Shown here: piece by piece, positions 28,880-39,482 of the stretch
Layout of the letters: each line of letters starts with the position of its first letter
Position numbering within the stretch: position 1 is the stretch's first letter
Source of the DNA: Lotus japonicus
Taxonomy: Eukaryota; Streptophyta; Magnoliopsida; Fabales; Fabaceae
Length of the DNA stretch: 64,000 nucleotides
Direction of reading: 5' to 3'
Assembly (NCBI RefSeq): GCF_012489685.1
Contig: NC_080046.1
Span: 47,021,176-47,085,175, forward strand
Notes under the pieces: generated by a model
What the model saw: the letters and a program-made list of their open reading frames with translations, nothing else
What the model was told of the DNA's origin: nothing
Databases searched by the model: none
Position numbers and translations under genes: made by a program

Positions 28880-29960
28880 TGGTTCACAAAAGTTTTGTCT
28901 TAGTCACACAATGTTATTGCTATTGTCGTGCTCTGGGATCTTGGAAGTGGAGAAACAACCATGTCTTTGAGGAGCGATTTTGGGATATCAGTTATGTGTT
29001 GAGGCAGATCTTGTTGGATGCTCAGAGTTGTAGGCATCGGTTGTCCGCACATATGAGTCCCCCCCCCCCACGTGCGCAGGTTGCACCTAGAACCGACTAT
29101 GGTCATGGTGTCCTTTGGTTTTGTGTTGTTGGTTGTTGTTGTTGATGGAAGTTGGAACTCGTTAGTCATGAGGATGAGGTGTAGTGTTGTCTTGCGTAAT
29201 GATGTTGGAGTCTAGGACCGCAGTTAGCTTTGGTCATGGTAACGCTTTCTTAGCGGAATCCTTTGTAGTGGAGTTGGGGTTACAACATGGCTGAGATCTT
29301 GGTTATATGAGGATTCTTTGTGCTTCAGATTGTGTTAGCGTGGTGGAGGTTCTTCAACGCCGAGATGACATATCTACCTTCTGAGCCAAGGATACTATTA
29401 CACGAGTTAGAGTCATGATTGATTGGGATTGGAACATGGACAGGACCCGCCCATAGCAAGGGCGTGTCCTTGCGGCGAGTCCTCATGACTTGGCGAGACT
29501 ATGAAGACCCAACCTGACAGTGGATAGCGAGTGCGTGCGTTAGGTCATGTATCTAGGGATTCTTTGGGTTTATATAGTTGGAGGCCCAATAGACCAAACA
29601 TCTGGTCCATATGTAATATTCTAGGTCAGGAGTCAAGCCCCACTATAAAAGGCTTGACTTCAAATGAATGAAACAAGTTCTCTTGATTCTTTATTCATCT
29701 TGTATACAGCGCTAAACCCTAGGGGATAAACCCTTGATCGGAGAGGTCAGGTGTCGTGTAAGAACAAAACGGTTCTCTTGTCCATGTTCCCAGGGAGCGT
29801 AACCACACGACAAATATGTCAGGCGACAAGCCTCTTGGGATGGAATGCAACGATGGACTTGGAGGCATCATCCCTCTATTTTGATTGCCTCTTTGCATTA
29901 GGATGTCATAGTTCACCTTTCTTTTTGTGTTTATTTTTCCGCATGTAACAAAAAAAAAGT
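28880..29960 (+). mobile_element. LINE 3' remnant with RNase H domain
   Basis: The translated fragments WKWRNNHVFEERFWDI and RQILLDAQ match the end of the zinc-finger-like region of plant L1-type reverse transcriptases. The stretch 29230-29385 then reads like the appended RNase H domain (AESFVVELGLQHG, a stop, DLGYMRILCASDCVSVVEVL). Stops and frameshifts show it is dead. A short A run near 29948-29957 (AACAAAAAAAAAG) is a plausible poly-A tail. The region 29440-29830 does not fit and may be a later insertion. Confidence 0.6.
29440..29830 (+). repeat. possible solo LTR inside the LINE remnant
   Basis: This stretch interrupts LINE-like coding sequence. It holds a TATAAAA box (29644-29650) followed by a transcribed-leader-like stretch and AAACCCTAGGGGATAAACCC, features common in LTRs. 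I could not define TG...CA ends or a 5-bp duplication, so it remains tentative. Confidence 0.3.
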
Positions 29961-30525
29961 CTCATGTCGCAATTGTGATACCCAATTACGCACTACATAA
30001 TAAACGACCAATTACAACATTTTGACAATATGCGATATAATGATCAAACTCCTGCTTCAATAAAATCATTAAACTCTATAATTCATGTTAGCAGTACGGA
30101 AGATTCCCCAAATACACTATTCTTTCATCTCCATACAAACCACATTAAAATAACAAAGAATACACCAAACTACATCACAATAATCTGTTTCAACTTTCAA
30201 CTAATCCGTTCAAGTAACCTTTTATGTATACACATTCCGTGTCAATATCATACACCTCTAATATTACATCATTTCCATGTACCCAATATAGTGTAAATTA
30301 AATTTCATTAATTAAACACAATCTCTTATGTTACCAAAAAAAAAAACACAATCTCTTATTATAATTTAGAATTGAATACTGATTCCAAATAATTACAATC
30401 CTTATTATTTAATTAATTTTCTAAATTCACTGGAAAAATAATTTCATTTATCTTTTAAAAACAAATTAATAACTTTTTTTACTAGTTAGGGAAAAATAAT
30501 TTCCAATAAACAATTAAATATGTAC

Positions 30526-30631
30526 CAACAAAGCGAAATAATGTGGTATATTGTATGGCGAAGCAAGCTTCAGGAGATTGTTCTCCACGACGTATTTGGA
30601 GACTTCCCCCATCCACTGTGATAGAAGCACC
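30526..30631 (-). pseudogene. orphan exon-like fragment
   Basis: On the minus strand a good acceptor (CTTGCAG, ending 30632) leads into an open 35-codon stretch: GASITVDGGSLQIRRGEQSP, then EACFAIQYTTLFRFV. A donor-like G|GTACAT follows at 30525. The composition is protein-like and unlike its AT-rich flanks. I do not recognise the parent gene and see no neighbouring exons, so it may be a captured or decayed exon. Confidence 0.3.
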
Positions 30632-30851
30632 CTGCAAGGATGCTGATATTTAGTTAATTGTCTTTTACTTTTCCTCTTGTAAAAAAAAAACTCGTGAATC
30701 ATGTGTACAATTACTAACAAAGAAACAAGTATATTTGTTTGGTTACAAGTATATAAGTGTTGATTCTTTTACTTTTAGAATTAAAAATCATGAGTGTTGA
30801 TTTTCAAATATATACGTTAATTTGGATTAAAGTGAATAAGGGACTCACCTA

Positions 30852-30985
30852 AGAGGGGTAGCTCAGTTGGCAACGCAAATTGAGTGTGTGAGAAAAGCTA
30901 CCGGGTTCGATCCCTATATAGTACACACTATGGGAGGGATAAGAAGTGACTAAATCTTGAAGCTACCGGGTTCGATCCCTATATA
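30852..30985 (+). mobile_element. tRNA-derived SINE with duplicated B box
   Basis: AGGGGTAGCTCAGTTGG (A box) and ACCGGGTTCGATCCC (B box) have tRNA spacing, but the sequence between them cannot fold into a tRNA. A 24-bp block, AGCTACCGGGTTCGATCC plus CTATATA, occurs at 30897-30920 and again at 30961-30985. This suggests a SINE with an internal duplication. Confidence 0.6.
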
Positions 30986-31320
30986 GGCCTCTTTTATTTT
31001 ACAAAATTTAGTCCGAATGGACCATATAAATTTTGGGGGCACTGATACCTCTCTTATTTGGCGCTGGACTGAAGTTTTTGCCAATTTTTACACAAAAAAA
31101 AATCTGTTTTTATTTTTAATCCTATTAGGAATAATATTATTAGTCATTCTTTTTTTAAATCTCTGAGAAGTAAATGGTCAATTGGTTTTTTGATTTCTTA
31201 AAAAAAAGTAAATCGATCACTTTTTATTTTGTACGAATAAAAAAAACGGTGGATTTTCAAATAATACGGACAAGTTAAATTACTACAGTATTTTTTAAAA
31301 AATATAAAAAATAAACCCCT

Positions 31321-31329
31321 AAACCCTAA
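31321..31329 (+). promoter_or_regulatory. telo-box in the NSN1 promoter
   Basis: AAACCCTAA lies 117 bp upstream of the NSN1 start codon. In plants this box is enriched in promoters of ribosomal-protein and ribosome-assembly genes, which fits the nucleolar role of the gene. Confidence 0.6.
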
Positions 31330-31445
31330 TTTTCACAAGTAAACACCACCCCATTGCATTGCATAGCTTCGATTTCTCTCTGCGCTTCATCTTCGAAGCT
31401 CCTCTGCTTCTGGGTTTCACCTTCTCCTAACAGAAGAACCCGAAA

Positions 31446-34400
31446 ATGGTGAAGAAGAGCAAGAGTAAGTGAACTGCTTTCTCTCTCTCACTCTCTCTCT
31501 CTCTCACTTCGATTGGTATTTTTATTTTTTCATTGAATTGAATTGTTGGTTTTGCAGAGAGCAAGAGCAAGAGGGTTCCATTGAAGAAGAAGTATAAGAT
31601 CATAAAGAAGGTGAAGGAGCACAAGAAGAAACAGGCCAAGGAAGCCAAAAAGCTTACTTTGAATGGTAAGAAGAAGGTTGAGAAGGATCCTGGTATCCCC
31701 AATGATTGGCCCTTCAAGGAGCAGGAGTTGAAGGCCCTTGAAGCTCGCCGGGCTCGCGCTATTGACGAATTGGAGCAAAAGAAAGCTGACCGCAAGGAAA
31801 GGGTAATTTCTCACTTTGTCAAAATCTTCCTTGATAAAGAAAATTGATTGATTGATTGTGATTTGTGAAAAATGAAGATAAAAGAGGGAGTAATTGGAAG
31901 ACTTTTTAGTGATATTGGTTTTATGGACCTTAGGTTTTTTTTTCTTATTTACTTCTGAAAGTTTATTTTCCTCGGCGGCATGCTCCACCTTGCCCTTCTT
32001 AGAGTGGCCTTCTTAGAGTGGCAGGTGTCAAATTGACCCTCTCAAAATGTAAGCAACCACCCTCACCCCACTAGAACTCCACCGGTTCCTCTAGCATTGT
32101 CTTAACATCCGAGCGAGATGAAAGGATCGGCCAAGAAATGCAAATATAGAAAGTGAGTTTAAGAAAGGGTAGAGTTGAGCCATAAAAAAAAGTGGTTTAG
32201 CTGAGAATGTGATTTGACCTGAGCTAGGGTCGCAGCCTGATGATTTGTGAGTCTCATGAGTAGGTAGTAGTTAATTACTCCACCTTCATTACTCACGCAT
32301 CCCTAGACTCTTCTTCAGGCTGCAACACTCTCTCTGAAGTCGGTAAACCACCATTTTTGTCTTTTCTCCTGCTCAACTTTACCCTTTCTCAAACTCTATT
32401 TCTTGTCACCGTTCTTTTCATCACTTTTCTCGCTCTTTCTCTCGCTAATGGCAGAGATCCAATGGCTGGGGGTTCCGGTGCTCAGAAGAACCGGTGGAGT
32501 TCAAGTGGAGTGGGTGTGGTTGCTAAGATTTGGTAGTGCCGATTTGACACCTGCCACAAGCAGTATGAAACGAAGGCTCTCAGTAAAGGAATGACTGCAG
32601 ACGTCGTCGCTAGGATGAACATAAGAAAAAGCAGAGAGAGTCTAAGAAGGGCAAGGTGGAGGATGCATGTTCAGAGAGAAAGAAAATTGATTGATTGTGA
32701 ATTGTAAAAAAATGAAGAAAAAAGAGGGAGTAATTGGATTAGACTTTTTAGTGACCTTGGTTTTATCACTTTTGTGGACCTTAGGTTTTTTTGTTTCCTT
32801 ATTTAGTTATGATATGAACTATTAGTGTGTGTGTTTGCGTTGTATGGAGGGGAAGGGAAGGACAATTACCTAGTGCTTTAAAGACTAACCTAATGCCAGG
32901 GCAAGGTCTAGGGAAAGCTTTATCATGCTTGCAAGAGGTTAATTCCTTAAAGTCAGCCTTGTTAGTACATGGTATGGTAGTAATTCCATCTGTTGTCCTC
33001 AAGGCTCGCCATCAAAGGAAAGGAAAAATGGAGTCTTAATTTTAGGAGTTAGAGTTGTATGATATAAAAATCAATAGAAAATGATTAGAAGACTTCATGA
33101 AGATATAGTTTTATTCCTTTAATTACAAAAAAATGTTGAAGTAGAGATTATTGAATTGAAATTACATGAAATGAATAATTTACTCTTCCTTTTTTCTCTC
33201 TTCATCTAAATTTCTCTATCCCAAACATACCCGTAGCCGTAGGTTTCCTTATAACTTGTAAGCTGTACTGCTTCTGAAGTTAATAATATACTAAACCTAT
33301 AGGATTTATGTCTATTGATAATAAGATAGGATCAATAAACACTCAAAAACACACTTTTTTAGCAGTTTTGTTACACTCCATTCAAATCAAAGATGATGAT
33401 GATGTATGTGTCACTACTTATGTGTGTTATGCCTGACATGACATCAATGGCATTTTCAAAATTTAGAATTTCTTTTTCGTCTTGTATGCAGTTGTAGTGC
33501 CATTTTTCTTATATTTCTGAAACTTAACTATGCCTAACTCTTGTTTCAGGCTCGAAAAAGGAAATTGGGTTTGCAAGAGGACGATGATAGTTCCAAAGTG
33601 GTTGTTAGTGATACTAAAGATTTTGCTACTGTTGGGAAGACCAGAGGTGTTTTTTATTAATGAGCTAAAAAATTGGTTTAGGTCAAATCTGTTTTGCCTC
33701 CACTAATTGCAGTTCTTGTATTCTTTTGCCATAGATACCTCTGATAGGGCCTTTTACAAGGATTTGGTAAAGGTCATTGAAGCCTCTGATGTTTTACTAG
33801 AGGTCCTTGATGCCCGAGATCCCTTGGGTACCCGTTGTATCGATATAGAAAAGATGGTGATGAAAATGGGACCTGATAAACATCTTGTGTTGCTTTTAAA
33901 CAAAATTGGTAACTTCTATGCTTACCTTTTTTTCTCACTTTTCACCTTTTAGTAATATTTTTATATTTACATTGACTAATCAATTGTGCTCTTAGATCTT
34001 GTCCCACGAGAAGCTGTAGAGAAGTGGCTCAAGTACCTTAGAGAAGAATTACCTACTGTGGCTTTCAAGTGCAGCACCCAGCAACAAAGATCAAACCTAG
34101 GGTGGAAGTCTTCTAAAGCAGCCAAACCAAGTAATATTTTGCAATTAAGTGATTGTCTTGGAGCTGATACTCTCCTCAAATTGTTGAAGAATTACTCAAG
34201 AAGTCATGAGGTAACATATAATATGGAACAGTGATTTTTTTTGGTCCAAGTAGTGTTTTTTCTTGTAAAGTTGTTGAGTGTTTATTGGAAGTTCATGAGT
34301 CTTACGCTCAAGCTTTTCCTGCCCTTTCTCTTTATTGTCTTTGTTTATGTTTATGTATATGCTTCTTTCTCTACATTGATATATACGGTTTCATCTAAAT

Positions 34401-37400
34401 TTCTAATTTTCTATTTTATTCAAGAATGGTTTGCAAGTGTTTATTGGAAGTAGTTGAATTGTAGTTCACCTACTTTTATCCTTTTGTGGTTCAGCAGTAA
34501 TAGCTGCTTGTAAAATTATAATGTCAAAAGTTTGTGCTGTACTTGAGGTGCTTATTATGTAGAGTTGATACATGAGGTAGGATGTGATTTAGGCACCTCA
34601 GTAGTGAACTGCTTATGGTTGCTCCCATGGAATTAGCATCTCAAATATGTAGAGATTATGTGGCCTTCCTGCGTTCTTAGTTTTTGTATGTCGGGGGGGA
34701 GGGGATCTGGATCTCTTGAGATAGATTGGGATTTTTGAGAGTGCTAGGTTTGCTGTTGCTACAACTTGATGCACTTCATACAAGTTTCTTACACATTTTG
34801 TAATGTGTATTCAATATGGGTATGGGAGTCAAATAGGCTTTGCTATTCTTAGTGTTTCTTGTATCATTTTTTTGCCATGCTAGTTTATTTGACTCATGTT
34901 TTTTAGGATTCCATCTACTGATAAGGAAACTTAAACACGGGGACATGGTATTCCAATGCATCAAACAAAATATAAAATCTAAGTAAAAGATGTATAGTAC
35001 TTTTGAGGAGTTTGTGCTTTTAATATAGTATATTACTGTTTTTTTATTAATTACAAAATAAAAATATGGTATATTACTGTATATACTTGAGGAGGAATGG
35101 AGAACCTATGCAATTTTCTTTTTATTCTATGCTTAATTCAGTTTAAAGAAATCTCTGTGGATGTGTATTGTGCTCTTCTGGCATAAAAAGCAAAGAAAAA
35201 AGATACACATTGATGATGTCAACACTAGTTTGGACTTGGGATCTGATGTTAGAGAAACCTGTTTTTGTCTTATTATTGGCATCTGTATTTTCTATATTAT
35301 GGATGCCCTTTTCATCTCATCAGCTTTACTTTAATTTTCTATGTTTCCCTTTGATTGGTTTAAATTTATATCTTCGTTATTTAATATTCTTCCATTTGTT
35401 TGATTCTTCATCATCCTGCCTTTAAGGTTCAGGTATTCCATTATATTTTTATTTTCTACCTACTGGGTTCTAAACTATATTTAAATCTTCTAAGTTGGAA
35501 GGGTTGCTATGGTGTGCCTCCTTTAAGTGTTATTGCTATCCATCGGGGATTTTGCATTGGACTAATTATATTCTTTTTCCCTAATACTTGCACCTTCTCT
35601 TCTAGTCTTATACTCTTAGTGCTTATCTGTTAATTGTTTTGTTATTTTTATGTTTGTTTATTTGATTTGAGACCATTTGTTGTCTATCTAAATTTAATTC
35701 ATTTATTTTTGCATCCTTGTCTCGACAGATCAAGAAGTCAATCACTGTGGGTTTGATTGGCCTGCCCAATGTTGGTAAGAGCAGTCTTATTAATAGCTTA
35801 AAGAGATGCCATGTTGTCAATGTTGGTGCTACTCCCGGGTTAACACGATCAATGCAAGAGGTTCAATTGGACAAAAATGTTAAATTGCTGGATTGCCCTG
35901 GTGTTGTTATGCTAAAGTCTCAAGAAAATGACAGTTCTATCGCATTAAAGAATTGCAAGAGAATTGAGAAATTAGATGATCCCATTAGCCCAGGTATTAA
36001 GGCATTTGTTCCCATTACTAATTAGTCTCTGCTTATTTAGGTTCTGTGTATTGTAGTAAAGATGTTGCAGTGGATGGTCAAAGCTTTGTTTGATTTTAAT
36101 GTAAATAAAATAGGAAAAATCAGATGAACTTGCAACATGGAAGAAATACACTTTTTACATCTATGAAAATGTGCAGTTTGTGTGTGTCATTCTTTGGTGC
36201 ATTTGAACTTAATCTTGGTAGTAGGATAAGTTTATGTTAGTTGCTTCTCTTTAATGTTTTCCTCATGGCAGTTTTTACTAGTTGCATTGGTCCCTTGGTA
36301 CGTAGTTGATTTTTTGTTTTGGTGGATCTCTTATCTTCGATACATCCCTCCATTCTGTTTATAGATATAAATTGAAGTTCTCTCTATTGAAGTTGTGGAA
36401 GTCTACTCTCAAGTGCTTTGAAGTTGGCACCTTAACACTTTTTTGTATTTATGAGAACCTTAATGTTGAAATCCTGACTTCCAAGCTATATTGGTAAATC
36501 TAATTCTGTCCTTCATGGACAATGCAGTGAAGGAGATTCTCAAGCTTTGTCCGTCCAAGCTGCTGGTAACTCTGTATAAGATTCCAAGTTTTGATTCTGT
36601 TGATGACTTCCTACAGAAGGTTTCTACAGTTAGGGGCAAGCTCAAGAAGGGTGGAATAGTTGACACTGAAGCTGCTGCCAGAATTGTTCTTCATGATTGG
36701 AATGAAGGTATACATAGTGAAAATTGTTAGAGCATAAACAGTGAGAAAGGGAACATGTTTCTTTTGATATTAAAAATTAGAAACAGCTTGATGTTACACT
36801 AAACTAAGAGAAATGTCTACTTGCATCTTTCAGGTAAAATTCCATATTATACCATGCCCCCAGTTAGGGATCAAGGGGTACCTTCAGAGGCCAAGATAGT
36901 TTCAGAGTTTTCCAAAGAATTTAACATTGATGAAGTCTACAATAGTGAATCTTCATTTATTGGGAGTCTTAAATCTGCTGATGCCTTCGATCCTGTTGAA
37001 GTTCCGTCAAGTGGCCCTCTCAACCTTGATGAGGCAATGTTAGAGGTCTGTTTTTATTTTGCTGTTTTAAAGACCTTCAAAGTAGGAGAAAATGCCTTGG
37101 AAGTGACATACACCATAGGGTTTATTTTATTCTTCACTCAGTTTTACTCTTTTCAATATATTATTTAAAATATACTATCCTCTTACATGCTATTTTTTCT
37201 TAGGATGATCAACAAGTTAAACCTTCAGAACAAGAGGATCCTGAAGACATGTCTGACAATGATAATGATGAAGCTATGGAAGATGATAACGAGGATGCCA
37301 GCAAGAACAAGGGGAACAGTGCAGCTAGTAGACAAAATGAGAAATTATACACAGCCGATGGTATACTTAATCCAAAACTTAAGCGAGCAGAGAAGAAGAA

Positions 37401-37575
37401 AAGGAAAAAGGATAAAAAAGCATCATCAGATCCCATGGATGATGATTATGACTTCAAAGTTGATTACTTCAAAAAGGGAGCCACAATGGATGCTGAAGAG
37501 AGCAACAATGAGGATGAAGATGATGAACAAGTCAGCTCTGAGGTGCCCATGTCTGGTATTGAGGTTGATGAATGA
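31446..37575 (+). CDS. NSN1: nucleostemin-like GTPase NSN1
   Basis: NSN1 is a nucleolar, circularly permuted GTPase needed for pre-60S ribosome assembly and for meristem growth in Arabidopsis. Nine exons: 31446-31464, 31558-31802, 33550-33646, 33735-33908, 33996-34210, 35729-35993, 36528-36707, 36834-37045, 37204-37575; GT-AG junctions, in frame, 592 residues. The Lys/Arg-rich N-terminus ([17 protein letters not shown]) is the GNL3 nucleolar-targeting and rRNA-binding domain. The GTPase motifs come in permuted order: DARDPLG, NKID (about 177, G4), GLPNVGKSS (about 260, G1), GATPGLT (G2), DCPGV (about 308, G3). [19 protein letters not shown] is the conserved family segment after the G domain. 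The tail alternates acidic stretches with [13 protein letters not shown], as in the family. All key residues are present. Intron 2 (1.75 kb) carries a large inverted duplication; intron 5 is 1.5 kb. Confidence 0.95.
31836..32806. repeat. ~120-bp direct repeats flanking the NSN1 intron palindrome
   Basis: Positions 31836-31951 and 32679-32806 are near-identical: AAAGAAAATTGATTGATTG, AAAAGAGGGAGTAATTGG, ACTTTTTAGTGA, TGGACCTTAGGTTTTTTT. The right copy has a few small insertions. They bracket the inverted duplication at 31981-32663. The intron sequence was therefore duplicated in tandem around, or together with, the palindrome. Confidence 0.75.
31981..32663. repeat. large inverted duplication in NSN1 intron 2
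   Basis: Arms of about 330 bp pair along most of their length: TGCTCCACCTTGCCCTTCTT (31981) with 32644-32663, GTGGCAGGTGTCAAAT (32018) with 32541-32556, AACTCCACCGGTTC (about 32075) with the complement near 32490, and AGTTTAAGAAAGGGTAGAG (32156) with 32377-32395. The right arm contains a protein-like frame starting ATGGCTGGGGGTTCC (32461: [16 protein letters not shown]...) broken by a stop at 32533. The pairing is imperfect. It is transcribed with the NSN1 pre-mRNA and would fold into a long hairpin. Confidence 0.72.
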
Positions 37576-38059
37576 TTAGGAAGTGTTAAAAGAGAGTGTT
37601 ACTAGCATTTTTCTACCTATGTATGGGTGGCAGTGGCAATTTTGATACATGCACTAGTTCTTTTTAATTGTGGAAAGACATGAATATTTGTACCTTCTAT
37701 TTGCTGTTTAATTAACTTGCATATAGTTTTCATTATCTTCTAATGGTAATTTTCTTTTCCTTTTATTTTTAACAATATAGTAAATTGTGAATGGTATTGT
37801 AGTGCTAACATTAACATTATATATTAATAAACTAACAAATACTACTGCTTGAAGTGTAAAATATAACTTAGCGGACAGATTATTTATAGATCATTTTGGT
37901 AAAAAGCATTAATTTAGGGTGAGGGAATTATGCCACAATAGGATGGAGGGACAGCTGACGGGCTTAATGAAGCACTTACGGTGTATTTATATTCACCTTA
38001 CTCCAAGGGAATGAGTTAGGTTTCAAACTTGTGTCAAATTCAAGAGTATATAAAAAGTA
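37576..38059. other. NSN1 3' flank
   Basis: Contains the NSN1 3' UTR, then AT-rich spacer up to a Stowaway element. No other gene seen. Confidence 0.45.
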
Positions 38060-38364
38060 CTCCCTCCGGTCTTATTTATAAGCAACAAAAAAAAAATTCA
38101 CATAGTTTAAGAAATGTAGTTAAACTAGATAAAATGCATTAAATTTGTCTTAAATTAAAATGAACTTCCAAAATTACCCTTTGTTATTAGTGTTGGAAAG
38201 TGGAAAAGAGAGAGAATAATTAATGAGACACATTTTACAAGTTAGAATTAATAAGGGCATCATTGGAAAAAATTAATTAATATAGCTCAAACTTTCATTT
38301 GGTTCTTATAAAAAGGACCAAGATTTTTCTTCTCTTTCATGCTTATAAATAGGACCGGAGGGAG
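38060..38364. mobile_element. Stowaway-type MITE
   Basis: A 305-bp element with ends CTCCCTCCGGTCTTATTTAT and its complement ATAAATAGGACCGGAGGGAG. TA duplications flank it at 38058-38059 and 38365-38366. The inverted arms are nearly perfect for about 25 bp. Non-coding. Confidence 0.92.
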
Positions 38365-38529
38365 TAGTGTTTAAGTAAACAGTTACTCCAAGGTTGCTGA
38401 GCTATTTCCAAAAACACAACTCGTTTAAGTTGGAGTAAATGAGGAGCTGAGCATTTAAAAAAAAACGGTAGAAAGTTTGCTAAGGTTTTCCTAGGCCATT
38501 GTGTCGTGCTCTTATTTACGTTGTGTCTC

Positions 38530-38830
38530 TATAGCATCACCTCCACCGCCAACATCAGTTTCACCACCATTATCGCCGCCACCACCTTCCAACAACACCA
38601 CCACCACCACTGTTAACGTTGCCGCCACCACCACCATCGTTGCCATTGTTGCTACTGTCATCGTCGCTACCGCCGCCACTACCACATCGTCGCCACCACC
38701 ACCTTCTAGCACCTCCGCGCTCCACCACTACCTCCACCATCACCATCCACACCACTAGGTAACAACCACCACCTCCACCACTGCCTCCGCCACTAGGTAC
38801 ACCGACTTCCACCACCATTGCTACCTAACT
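38530..38830. repeat. CCACCA/CCGCCA low-complexity tract
   Basis: Three hundred bases dominated by degenerate CCA, CCG and ACC triplets. It gives open frames on both strands (Pro/Thr/Ala/His-rich or Gly/Val-rich) that are composition artefacts rather than genes. The unusual GC content stands out from the flanks. Confidence 0.6.
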
Positions 38831-39482
38831 CCACCACTCCACCATCGTGTTATCATAACTATCCAGTGCTGTGAATTTAAAAAAGAATAAAGTTTTTTTT
38901 CTTTAATTAAACTAGCTTTTAAGCTATAAAAAATAAAGAACTGGCAAAAAAATTACTTTTTTCTTAAAGCACTTATTTTAAACTTTAACTTAGTAGTAAT
39001 AACTTTTAAGACAGAAAAAAAAAAACTTGGCTAAACGGTACCTAAACTTTAAAAATCTTACCACGTGCACTAAGACCGCTAACTATGATTATTATTCCTA
39101 AAATTGAAATACCAAAGCTATTTGTCAATGTGGTAAGTAGAGATATTAAAGAGCAGCATGCATATATCAGCATATGTATGGACAGTTTTGGTTGTCATTA
39201 ATTGCTCTTGTTTTGAGAGAACAGTGGGAATGAAGACAGTGATAAAGTATTTAATGCTTGTAATGGAATGCGAGCCCTTTGCAACAACAACAAATGAGTT
39301 TTGTTTGGGAAGCTCATCTTCTTCCTCATCCTCTTCAACTTTTGCTTTCCTGCTTTTGAGGCAGACTTTGGTTTCAACAGAACAGAAGCAGCTTCTTGTT
39401 ATTGTGATAACACCACTACAGTCACTCCAACACAAGTGAGGTTTGGTTTTGGTCATATAACTGATAAACAACAATTGACATC
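38831..39482. other. upstream region of the small peptide gene
   Basis: Overlapping open frames on both strands at 39118-39486 have no recognisable domain. One + frame (39301 on) looks like a hydrophobic secretion signal (KLIFFLILFNFCFP) but lacks an ATG. The stretch probably holds promoter and leader of the gene at 39483. Confidence 0.35.

Larger units (their letters stand above)
29961..31320. other. spacer upstream of NSN1
   Basis: AT-rich. Apart from the exon-like fragment at 30526-30631 and the SINE at 30852-30985 I see nothing supportable. The last ~300 bp before 31446 are presumably the NSN1 promoter. Confidence 0.45.

Noticed and set aside
30852..30985. Possible tRNA gene (A and B boxes)
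   Set aside because: The region between the boxes cannot form D and anticodon arms and there is no acceptor stem; SINE is the better reading.
32403..32594. Short + frame in NSN1 intron 2 as a nested gene
   Set aside because: It lies in the right arm of the palindrome in a shifted frame; the better frame (from 32461) is itself broken by a stop at 32533.
32827..33039. Frame with a G-patch-like MPGQGLGK word in NSN1 intron 2
   Set aside because: The word recalls Ty3/gypsy gag-pol sequences, but nothing around it supports an element or a gene.
38500..38830. Pro/Thr/Ala-rich and Gly/Val-rich frames on both strands
   Set aside because: Pure product of CCA/CCG low-complexity DNA; no start context and no similarity.
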